Below are positions 47,926-59,100 of a stretch of DNA of 64,000 bases, one piece after another; position 1 is the first letter of the stretch, and each line of letters opens with the position of its first letter. This stretch comes from Cliona cf. orientalis. Lineage: Eukaryota > Porifera > Demospongiae > Clionaida > Clionaidae. Both the position numbers and the translations under genes were made by a program. The DNA is taken from the NCBI GenBank assembly GCA_963930775.1, contig OZ005705.1:5580001-5644000 (forward strand), written 5' to 3'. The notes under the pieces were generated by a model that was not told where the DNA came from, made no database searches, and worked only from the letters and a program-made list of their open reading frames with translations.

Positions 47926-49171
47926 TAATAATTGTGGTATTATGCTCACAATGCAGCCAAGGTCAGTCTCAACTCCGTAAACTCTTCACTACTTCATATC
48001 CTCTCTGTCTTGTCTCCCTCACGGGCTGGCGGCGCAGCTGCTGGGAATTTTGTGCTCTGACAGTTGATGCAAGTGTTGGCAATGTCAAGGGTGGGGAGCA
48101 GATTGATTTCCCTACCCTAAAATTAATCATGCATGTACATCGAGAACAGTATAATTATTAAAGCATTTCCCCATTGAGAATGATGTTGGCAACCTTATAA
48201 TTTCAGTTAGCTACAATTTCGTTAATAGCATACAGGTTGGCTGTGGTGGCTGATTCAATGATCTTAATTTCTCTTCAGCAGTGACAAGTGAGCTAGGGTG
48301 AACTGGAGCCAGTGAGGTAGGTTAATAAACAATTAATAACATGCTGGTTTTAATTTGCAATTGGACGATATTGAGTGTGTGAGGTGTCAGCTATTCTTCT
48401 CTGCTCTACCAGTCCACTACTAGTAGAGGAGGGGGGAGGAATTGAAGGTATACTAAATATTTTGTTTGAGGGGAGGCTCGGAGTTGAGTTGATTTCAATA
48501 GAGAGCACTGCTATGCCCCACTAAGTTTCCTACCTCATTCATTAATTAACTCTCTTGTTTATTAGCAGCTGTCTGTGATAGCTATAGCTGTGGGTAGTTT
48601 ACCCAATGACATGGTGGAAGTACATTGTACAGCACATGTTCTGTGGTGTGTTGTGGTCTACACAATGCAAGCACACAAAGTTCCATTCCCAGTTCAGGTA
48701 CATGCATGAGGCATGCATGGTAGCTACCCTCCTATCAGATTGTACTATGGGAGTAAACATAATTAAGTGTTACAGCAATGGCTTGTACGTATAGCTGCTG
48801 TGTGCATATCACATGTGTGCATACTTAAACCTAGTATACGTACAGGACTGACTCATACATATTATAGCTAGTCACTTGCAATTATTATTGGTTCTGTTGA
48901 CACTGGCCAATGGTATCTCCCATGCATGGTAAAATGTGGCAGTCGTAGCTCAGCGGTACTGTAATAGCTAGGGTGCTAGTGACTCAAGATAGCTACCTAT
49001 AATAATAAAATTAATAATTATACCTGCTGCAAAGTTATTTTGATGTAAAAAAATAGAATCTATCAACTAGGAACAAATAGAAATGTGAATAATGTTTTTT
49101 CTCCAATCTATAAGTAGCTATAGCAGAAAATTATAGGTGATACAAAAAGGCGACATGCACGCTAATCACTC
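47926..49171. other. Stretch between two convergent death-domain genes
   Basis: I see no gene. A tRNA-like fragment is at about 48941-48990. Confidence 0.4.
48941..48990 (+). repeat. tRNA-like SINE fragment
   Basis: GGCAGTCGTAGCTCAGCGGT resembles the box A half of the SINE at 38100, and CTAGTGACTCAAG resembles its anticodon arm, but about 15 extra bases separate them and box B is missing. Confidence 0.4.
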
Positions 49172-52100
49172 TTAAGATACTGACAGCGCACTTTGAATGT
49201 CTTTAGCAAGAACTACCTGGTCTAAGTCGTCTAGTAGTTTAATGAGAGTGCGCCACGAGCAAGGACTTAAACCATCTCCATTGAGCCAGTGCTGGAACAT
49301 GGCACGGCAGCAATCCACAGGATTAGCAGGATATTCAGCCTTGATCAGTGCCAGTCTTGAACCACTCTCGTCGAAGTCAAGCTGGTCACCAAGCTTCTGC
49401 CAGAATGGAGCAACTTTCTCAATGATTTTGATCTTCTTTCCCTGGGCAGCTGGCAGCAGAGACAGCTTAGCAAGGCTTGGCTTGGCATCTGAGTACAAAA
49501 CATAACCATTCTTAATTAAATTTTATGCATGCCAGGTTTTATTATTGTAGCAACTGACCTAGATTTAAGGTACCACTTGTGGTTGAACTAGAAGCCGCTT
49601 TATGTTGATCTGTTGAAGCTAGTGGAAAGAGGAAATCCATGAAGATCAGCCTAGTACTATATACCCATGACTTTGTATGTGACTACTACAACTTTATTGT
49701 ATAAAGATTACAAATTAATGTGTGCGAAATTTCAACCTATTTAGCACCAGAGTTATGTGAGTGCAAACCCAATAATAATAATAATATTATACTGTTGACT
49801 CACTTTCATAATGAACAGCCTCTGTATTGGCTGGAGAAGTAGCTGCTCTCGGTGATGAAGCAGAAGCATCTCGTCCTGAACAAAATATTATTTTAGATTG
49901 CACATGTAACTAGACTGATTCAACCTAGGTATATGACATTGTAAGACTAGGTGGCTGCTTGGCCATAGTACTAACAGCCTACCTCGTGGTGAGGGTCTAG
50001 TTGAAGCCACAGTTTGACCAATGGAGGACAAAACAGCTGTAGCTACAAAATCAGACAGCAATAGACAGGTAAATCTGTACACTACAATGTAGTGAATCAG
50101 ATATAAGCAATAATGACAATGATCATAGCCCGAGTATACCTTCACTTGGCAGAGACAGAGAGACAGCAGCTGAATCAGGCACCACCAAGTTACCAATCCT
50201 TCTCCCCTCACCTTCTGCGCTGACAGTGAGGTTGGCAGATGATGTGGGCTTAGCTGTAGCTATAGAATGGTAAAATATTGGTGAAGATCCTTCCACAGTC
50301 ACATAACGTACAGTAACAATGCTCACAAATATCCAAGATATCCGAGGCCGCAGTTTCATCCTCGGTGCTTCTGAAGGAGCACTCCGCAATGGGAAGCAAA
50401 TTAGAGCCTGCAATAAAAAGGGCAAATATGAGTATAAAAGCAACCTAGAGCTATATATTACATTAATCTGTATTATAACAGCATCTCACCAGTTGTGGCT
50501 TCAGCTCGACCACCAGAAGGTAACAATGGAGCACATGAAGGTGACTTGCTTGAATCTGCTTGAGACCACAGATCATACACTGTCACATGATACTTTCTAA
50601 TTTAGGAACCCCTAAAAAATAATTACAGATCGCGCAGGCGCCTCCAATTAGAATCAAAAAATTCACGAGCAGGTCAAAGGGCACCTAAATTAGGGAGGCG
50701 CCTAAGCACTGCAATTAGAATGGTTCTGGAAGTTTTGCCAGAGCTCAAGTGCTATCACTAACCAGCACTATTTAGTGGCAGTGAACATGACAGTGGTGAA
50801 AGCAACAAAAATATGGTTCTAGTTTCAGTTCTTTTTAGAAGTTTCGATACGTTCCAATTAAATAGGCACTACCTAGAAATAATTGATGTCCGGAAAGGCA
50901 CCTTAAATTAGAACCGAAAAAATTGCGCAGGTCTCAAAGGGCGCCTAAATTAGGACGGTGCCTATACCGTAGGACGAGTTTTAATTGCATACAGGGAACA
51001 TTTGACTTGAAATAGAGGGGAACCAGTGGATATTACTGACAGAATTTCCCCGTCCATGTGCTCAGAAGCCACCAGAAACAGTCTCAGAGGTTAAAACATT
51101 AAAAATTTTTCTGGGGGAGCATACCCCAGACCCCCTAATATAATGAAGTTAATGAGCACATCATTCTTCACGGATGGAAAAACATACTATAGTCTTTGCT
51201 CCCCCCCCTTAACTCTGGAATTGTCGCGTTTGCCCCCCCCCCCTTGACAAAAATCCTAAATGAAACCCTGGTGTAATTTAATAATTGCGTTCTAGTCAAG
51301 TCAGGCCAAATTGCGAATTCAATAATTGCGATGGACGACCCCATACCATACTATAGCATACGTGCACGTTTATGTTTGCGAATCTATTAATTACGAAACG
51401 TAGTAAAACTCGCAAACAGATACTCGCAATTAAAACCCGACCTACGGTATGTGACTGTCCACGAGAAAACCATGCATAATGCGCTGGATATCAATCTGAG
51501 ATATAGGCCAAAATAATCATCTATGGTGATAACTATCGATTTTCACCTTTTTTGTATATATCAATAGAGGAATCATTCCTCTACACATAAATCTGCTTCG
51601 TAACTTCTATAACGCTATACTTACTGAGTTATGGCTCGAAGAAATTGGCTGTGTAGCTAACGTTGGCCGTCCATGATAACGGAGCCGTTGCCATAGTTGC
51701 AGGTAGGCAAGCACGGCAGCTGCACACAGAAAAAACTCTCCAGTCACTTCTTTCTTCGGATTTTTGTACTAACGATCTCTAGAAACGCTTGTCTTCTTGT
51801 TCTTTTCCATCGAAAAGTTGGCTGCTGCTCTCGTTTGAGCATCTTGGCAGTCAGCTAGCTCACTGACTTGGTGGGCAGGGCCACATATTTACCATAAACG
51901 GCGAGTACTGTATACTAATATACAGACTTCCGCGTGCAACGTACGTATATAGCAATGTTCATTGCAATTTTTTACAAAACTTTAGTACGGGCAATCCGGG
52001 TATATTTTTGCTCATATCTCCACGACTACATGGGCTAGAGACTTCAAATTTGCTGGAGCAATAGTTCAAAGGTTGTAGTTGATAATGGTGGCCTTAACTC

Positions 52101-54449
52101 AAAAATTTTTTTCAGCGCATTATGCATGATTTTCTCGTGGACAGTCACATATTAGAACATATACGGTATTGAATTAGTTATGAGGAAACTCTCATTAATC
52201 ATACCTTCAAACCAAATCATGTGATGTGGTTGAAGTGGACCACATAATCGAGGAGTGAGATCACAGCACCAGTACCGTCCGTTGGGAGTGAGAGTAGCTG
52301 TGTGTTGTTTGGTCCCCTCAGGATGACCAGTGTGAGGGCAAAGAAAGGTCAGTTCGGGAACTATCTCCTTGTAGGTCAGTGCAACACAAGCAGCATGGAT
52401 ACCATTGAGGATGGCCTGCCTAACGAGAGTGGTTGCACTAGCGTACTCTGTGGAGGAGGCTTGAGCTGTGATGTCGACATGGACCTCGATGTAGGTGTTG
52501 GAGTCGATGACCGTGACAGTGCTTGGTACGTTGATGAGGAACTGCAGCTTGATACAGTTGCGATAAAGAGGCTCTTTGGAGCCAAGAAGCAACTTCCACC
52601 CGTAATACCTGATGAGGTGCACCACAAAGCAGCAGAAGACTCCAGCACGTCGAGAGCAGTCTGGAAATCGAACAATGAGGGTGGCTATTGAAGGAGAAGA
52701 GACTCGATGTCTCTCAAGCTGGGCCTCCAAGAGTGTCTCCAGAAGAGCAGGCATCACGTAATACTTCTGTTGCTTGGCACGTTGAATCTTCACGGGTGGA
52801 GGGATTTCAGCAAATACCAGCAGGCTCTTTAGGAGCTTGGAGAGATGCTCCTTTGAGAAGATGCCAGAAACATAGTGTTCTGGGAAATCTTCTAAGCACT
52901 CTTCACTGACAATACCTTGATCTCGAAACAGTTTCCACATTCCATCCACTGGCGAGACAGTGGAGGAAGGTTCTGATGTGGCAGGTTGTTTCAGCTTGTA
53001 GCTACGCTGGACAAGCTCGGATACTTTACTCAGAGGGATCTGGGAATCCACAAAGACCACATCCGGCAGGACTTTTGGAGTGTATTTGATGACATTGAGC
53101 TTGTTGAGAAACTCCAGAGCTGCATCAAAGGAGTCTTCCTCGATGTTTAGTAAGCGAGCCATCTCAAGACATTCTGCCCTGCTGAGGACACCTCTATCCA
53201 GCTCCTTAGCTAGCTCCTGGAGTAGCAGCTCAAGGATATACCACCAGATGGGTACCTCCACCTCCTTAGCTCCTGACTTCTCTACGGAGTGTCTGACTGA
53301 TTGAGCAACACTCTCCTCACGTTCACCTGGGCTGAGAGCATCAACAGTGAAGAGCAGCTTCTTGAGGTCACTGGAGGAGTAGATCAGCTGATTTGAAAAC
53401 TCAGGCTCAAGCATCTCCCGTAATTTCTTATTCTTCTCTTCCAGTGTTTCAATACCACTGGACGTTGGTTTGCCAGATGCTGCCTTTGGTGTTTGCTTGA
53501 GCTGTTTCTCCAGGAGGTCAAGATGAGTGCCAACCATAATTATCTTTGGTGGCTCTTCTTGAGTGGAGTAGGACTGGATGCTGTTGACCAGACACCTTAT
53601 TGTGTCCTTTGCAGAGAGCTGGGAGTGCTGAGATGCTCCAACCTTTTTGCCGTCTTGGTAGTAGTCGACCACCTGGATCTCGTCCAGTTTGTCTGTGAGG
53701 CGAGTGACGCATATAGCTGATGAGATGCTGCGAACAAATAATGGTAACAGTTCGTGATACTGAGGCTGCCCCCCACTATCTGTGAAGTAGACCCAGATAG
53801 TAACTGGCAGAGAGCAAACGGTACTGGTTGACTGTTCTCCACTCCTCAATTTGATTCGCTCCACTAGCTTTTCCATAATTTTCTTCATGGCCTTCTGACA
53901 AGCTTCAAGGGAGCCTGGCGATGCTATCTGCACTGACGCCACTGCTACAGATTTCTCCTTTGGTGTAACTCTATTTGTAGCTACTTCTTTCTCGCTGCGC
54001 TTTGTGATCCAGTTCATAATCCTTGAAAAAACACCTTCACTCTTTCTCTGCTTTGAGGTACCCTGTGCTTCGCTGGAACGGTTTGATCCTAAAGGCTTTG
54101 TCTGGTCTGGTTCGACTGAGAGAATCATGGTGGCAATGATATCCAGCATTCCATCATCGTCAACCTCCTTCCATATTTCCTGCTCATTTCTAACTCTTGT
54201 TCCAGAAACTGTTCGAATTTTGATGCGAATGGGAGCTTCAGCACATGGGGTGCTACTTCGAAGAGCGGGAGGCACTGATGGCTTACTCAGGAGAAGATTT
54301 TTCAGCAATGTCTTCCCGACACCAGGTAGGCCGAGGATGATGCAGACGAGCGTAATGACTCTTTCGTAGCCAGCCTTCAATGCTTCACTAAGGAGACGTT
54401 GAGATCGCTTGGACAATGATGTATCTAGAGATATCATGTATAATATCAA
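49172..54449 (-). CDS. Roco-like GTPase with C-terminal death domain
   Basis: Nine exons: 54449-52205, 50555-50490, 50407-50327, 50253-50212, 50169-50140, 50036-49983, 49875-49804, 49618-49559, 49488-49172; in frame, 988 residues. The first exon has a P-loop GLPGVGKT near residue 40, a switch motif DSGGQPQYHE near 225 and a base-recognition motif GTHLD near 306, followed by a COR-like helical region (VDALSPGERE, EEDSFDAALEFLNKLNVI). The DSGGQPQ form is typical of Roco-like GTPases of sponges and cnidarians. Seven short exons of 30-81 bases, all phase 1 at both ends, encode a Ser/Thr/Pro-rich linker. The last exon is a death domain (PFWQKLGDQLDFDESGSRLA, PCSWRTLIKLLDD). Likely a nucleotide-switched cell-death or immune adaptor. 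An acceptor-like CTAG near 54424 means an upstream exon may exist and the start at 54449 is provisional. Confidence 0.7.
50604..50966. mobile_element. MITE with internal direct repeats
   Basis: Blocks of about 70 bases at 50637-50706 and 50895-50966 repeat each other (AGGCRCCT, AATTAGAA, GGTCAAAGGGCACCTAAATT / GTCTCAAAGGGCGCCTAAAT). The outer ends TAGGAACCCCTAA and TTAGGACGGTGCCTA are imperfect inverted repeats. In the first intron of the GTPase-death gene. Confidence 0.5.
50965..51449. mobile_element. MITE with CCGTAGG...TTTTAATTGC ends (long copy)
   Basis: Left TACCGTAGGACGAGTTTTAA, right AATTAAAACCCGACCTACGG then TA. Same family as 7693-7903. It is flush against MITEs on both sides. Confidence 0.75.
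51450..52149. mobile_element. 700-base non-autonomous DNA transposon, TA target
   Basis: Terminal repeats of about 38 bases with one mismatch: TGTGACTGTCCACGAGAAAA (continuing to GCATAATGCGCTG) and its complement at 52112-52149. TA flanks both ends. No transposase frame. The right end lies 55 bases from the splice donor of the large exon of the GTPase-death gene. Confidence 0.85.
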
Positions 54450-54589
54450 TCAATTTCAAATAAAAAAGTTAAGTCACTGAAACAAAATCTAAGGCATTGT
54501 GATGCCATGGTTAAAATATCTTCGTTTGATTTAGAAAATATGCATAGAGGGGGTTTCTCCATTCTTTAGTAACAGTCTTAAAACTAGAG

Positions 54590-54612
54590 CTCAAAGAGCA
54601 CATACCCCGCGT
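54590..54612 (-). repeat. Dispersed repeat family R1, end fragment
   Basis: ACTAGAGCTCAAAGAGCACA followed by TACCCCGCG is the outer end of the family. The other end type (CCGATTGCTTCACCCC, GTGCACATGCGTG) occurs near 55310-55435, so an R1 copy may have been split by the MITE between them. Confidence 0.5.
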
Positions 54613-54626
54613 GCCAAGGAAATATA

Positions 54627-55003
54627 TACCGTAGAATCCCGCAATTACGCCCTCTGGATTTTTAGTTCAAGTTCATAGGTAGTTTTGTCTCATGTATAAG
54701 CCCCCACCCCCTCCCTGAGAGTAAAATACAGATATTAGAGTCCATATATAAGCCAATAAAACAGTAGCTACAGCTAGCAAACTAGCTAGTTGTGCCATAT
54801 TATGCCTTATTTTGTTGTTTTTCTTGAGTTTTGCCTATCAAACAGCCAGAGAAAGTACAGAGATCGCGCACCCACGTGGCATTCGACGGTCAGTATAATG
54901 GTCGTCACACGGAAATGTAACGATCCCGCGAATAAGCCCCCTCCCCACATTTGCCCAATGCTAGCATGCACAAAGGGGGGCGGCGTAATCACGGGATTCT
55001 ACA
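54627..55003. mobile_element. MITE with TAGAATCCCGCAATTACGCC ends
   Basis: Left TACCGTAGAATCCCGCAATT then ACGCCC; right GGGGGGCGGCGTAATCACGG then GATTCTAC. About 24-base inverted repeats with a few mismatches; non-coding. Confidence 0.8.
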
Positions 55004-55649
55004 ATAATAATTATATCACCAATACATCTGGTCCTTTTAGAGGCCTCTATTTGATGTTTAGCTGCTTGCTGCTCAGAAAGTGTAAGTGATCTCTTTCATT
55101 CCCTTCCGAGATCCATGATCACAAATCACATTAATTTTGGAGCATGCTATAGAAGCACTAGCATACGCAGTAGACTCCCTAGTTCATAGGTACTGGTGGG
55201 TGTGTCAGATGTAGGCATGTCCAACATGCATACATGCATGCATGATTTGTGGCAATTGCCTAGGGTTAAGAAAGGAATAGGAGGTGTTTTCTCGTTGTCT
55301 TAGACCATTTTATATCATACACTCGCTTAAATGTTGAGATTTTCCAATTTTTATGCTGACAGACGATAGATGACAGACAGACCGATTGCTTCACCCCTAG
55401 GTGCACATGCGTGTACGCGTGGTAACTAAACATGAGGTTGAGGGTTTTCCTGTTCCCACCACATGAATGCACAGCCATAGTCTTTGACATGGCATGTGCT
55501 GTAGTGGCTTGGTTCACAGTACATGCATGCAGAGGACCGGTCAGGAGACTGGTATCATTGCTATGAAATGATTATCATGCAATACCATGATTCAATGCCG
55601 TAACTGTACCGTGATGATGTATGGTTGACAACCTTTACCAAGTGGAAGC

Positions 55650-56023
55650 CAGAGCCTCCAACCCTAAACTATATATTTCAGTATTAGATTCATTTCTGTA
55701 TTTTTATGAACAAATGAGTAATGACTGCATTTGCAGCTCAGGGGCCAGATATATTGACGACCATTACCTAACACATCTCCTAGTATTCTTATTGAAGCAC
55801 ACTAGCCTCCGTATGTAGAAAAAGACGTGATGGCAGAGTTGGAGAGCGACACTGGGCGAGAGTTTGAGCTAAAAGAACGAACTTACGACGTCATCTAATT
55901 GTACTCAGTAGAGAAATACCACGGTCTTGACAATCTGTATAAACAGTTGAAAAATCGTACTATCCGTAGCTGTATACGTAATTTCGTAAAATTACGGACA
56001 GATCCGTAAGGTTGGAGGCTATG
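55650..56023. mobile_element. MITE with CAKAGCCTCCAACC ends, 6-bp target duplication
   Basis: Left CAGAGCCTCCAACC, right GGTTGGAGGCTATG. Flanking six-base repeats GGAAGC are perfect (55644-55649 and 56024-56029). The ends resemble those of 41650-42036 but the interior differs. Confidence 0.75.
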
Positions 56024-56166
56024 GGAAGCGTACTGTGGTATACATAATATACTTAGACAACAGCACAAGTTGATTGGTTGAGCAGCAATCACAGATCGAG
56101 TGCGGAGTATTGTTAGAATATTATCAAGCAATCAAATTTGATATGATATTTATTGTACATGTATAA

Positions 56167-59100
56167 TTATATCCAAAATAAACCTTGGCGTAATTTTGCT
56201 TCTTGTTCATTTGCTTGAGTCTCATACTTCTCGACATCCACCTTACACTCTTGGATTGCTTTCTTGGCTTTTTCCAGCTCAGATGATGGGGCGTCATCAA
56301 TCTTCCCCAACATCCTTAGCCTCTATTTAAAAGAATATGAACACATCACTACCACTTCAACATGCACCATCACTAATGGGAAGGTCAATTAACTTTCAAT
56401 ACACTAACGTACAGTAGGAGGCATGTACATGTATGTACACTCTTCCATTTGAAACAGCAAGTTAATAATCACACCACAGACAAACTGACAAGAGAGTTCT
56501 ATGGGACACTAAAACAGAGAGTAGCTAATGTTCATCAAGCACAGGGATGTGTGTCTACTGTAGGTGCAGCTGGTTTCAAGCTGCATGAGCATGTATACTC
56601 CATTACTCCAGCTAGCACAGCTGGTAAAGAGCACCTACCATACCTACTGCACTAGGTGACAACTACAGGAGCTAGCCACTGTCACTGGAATCAGTCATGA
56701 AGCAGTCTAGTCAGACTATGAGACACCTGTGCACTTTGCTCCCTACATGTACATGCTTTGTCAACATAATATATGAAATATAAGTGGCCTTAATTTCTAA
56801 TGATATTGTATCAGTGGTATCAATGGATCATTTCACATTCCTTATTCAGGTAACAGTTGAATGGGAGTCAGTGAGCACCATACTTAGTGTATGGCTTCAC
56901 AATGTTCACAACTACCATGCATATAGCTACTCCCCCACACATCAGTACTCACCACCTCCCAGGTTCTTTGGGCCGCCTATATTCCTGCCTTATGCTGTAA
57001 GGAAAGAGATCGAGTATGAATGGAGTAGGTTGACCAAAGTAGCTATGTAACTCCATAATTGAGGTATGGTCAGTAGCTATCATAATACTGCAGTGGCTCT
57101 ACCACTTATTTCATGGCATCAATTATATCATGGACTCTACCATGCAACAAGAGACATTCAACCACATCTTTCACGAGTAAGTAACTGCAGGTACATTATA
57201 TTACTAGCTAAATTGACAAGCAATTGAACGTATTTACAATCAGTTAATTATATTATAGGAAGGTATATAAGTCAACCACAAGAGGATTAAATCTACTAGT
57301 GATCATGTACATCCTAGTAGCAGCCACTTTTCCATGCATACAGATCTGTACAAAATACATACAGAGGGGTGGGTGTGGCTTGTTACGTCTCGTACGTTTC
57401 GTTAGCGGAAAGATCTGATGCTAAAAACTGTATTATTGTCATGACACGATAACATATATATGATAGCACAAAGCAGGTAAAGGGCGGGCCACTGGCGGCC
57501 AGCGCAAAACAAGAACAATGAACCGGGCAAAAGGTCCGGCCAACTAACACGCATGCGCACAGAAATTAATACATGCATACACTATAGAAATTGTCCAAGT
57601 TCAAGTTCAAGTCCGATAATATACAACATCCCTCCCTCACCAGGTTTGGGAGTCGAACCATTCTGGAGCTCGGCGTTGTCGAGTAGGGTATCGCCTGCTC
57701 TCGGCGGAGGGATCAGGTGCACTTGGCTCCTCGGGTAGAGTGGGTTCCGTGGGCTCCTCTGGTGTTTCGGTCTCTGGGTTATCGATGACGTCAGGTTCTT
57801 GAGGCTCAGGTGTATCTGGAATGTCCCACATCTATCTCACTATCATCAGAGACAGTCACGGGCCTTTGATGGTCTTTTATGTGGTCCACGTGTCACTTCC
57901 AGAGTCTGCCTCCCGAGACATCAACGAGGTAAGTCAACGGTCCAATCTTTTGAGCGATCACTCCAGGAACCCAGTCTGGACCAGATCCACCAAAACTTCT
58001 CGCCATCACCGGGGCACCAATGTCAAAGTTTCTCAGTCTTGTGGATCCCTGTTTCTGTTCTATCTCTCTCGACTGGCTTTGTCGGACAGTTCTACCAAGA
58101 TTTGGTCTCAACAGATCAAGGCGAGTGTGTAAACTCCTCCCCATCAGCAGCTCACACGGTGGCACTCCTGTTGTGGAATGTGGGGTTGTGCGATAGGTCA
58201 ACAAGAAATTATCCAACTGGTGTGCTAATGTCAGTCCACCCCTTCGTCCTGTTTTCATCGCTTCCTTGAAGGTACGGACGAACCTTTCAGCTTCGCCATT
58301 CGTGGCGGGGTGATAAGGAGAGGATTTTGTGTATTTGATTCCGTTTGCCTTGATAAATTCGACGAATTCGGTTGACGTAAACTGCGGACCATTGTCCGAC
58401 ACTAACTGTTCGGGAATGCCATGCGTGGCAAACATGTGACGTAATGCGGTGATAGTCTTAGCGGTCGTTGTTTGCGACATTTCGACTACTTCAGCCCATT
58501 TGGAATGAGCGTCCACTGCGATCAGAAAGTTCTTGTTGAGAAAGGGGCCTGCAAAATCGATATGAACCCTCTCCCACGGGCGACTTGGCCATGTCCAGGG
58601 GTGTAGGGGTGCTTTTACTGGCGCTTGTTTCACAGCAGCACATGCTGAGCAAGACTTCGCTACTTGCTCTAGATCTCGGTCAATACCCCTCCACCACACG
58701 TAACTTCGGGCTACTGCCTTCATTTTAGCAATCCCAAGGTGCTCTTTGTGTAGCTCTGCCATAACTTTCGCTTTCAAGGAGTGGGGTATGATGACTCGGC
58801 CACCCCACAATAGGCAGCCTTCCTCAACTGTAAGCTCGGCCATCTTTGAGTGATAGATCTTGAGGGTGTCAGGAATTTGCTCCGGCCATCCCTTCTGTGT
58901 GTAAATTTTCACTTTGCTGAGGATCGGATCTCGCTGTGTTGCATTTCGAACGGCTTGGCTTGTCACTGGTAGACTCTCTATCTGGCGGATGTGATACATG
59001 CGGGTTTCAGATGGTTGTACGGGGGTTGTCGTGGGCATGGGCAGTCTCGAAAGGGCATCGGCGTTGCCGTGTGCGTCTGTAAAGCGGAACTCAATGTGGT

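Noticed and set aside
54790-55089. 99-residue opening starting MCHIMPYFVV
   Set aside because: It lies almost wholly inside a MITE and has no recognisable protein features.
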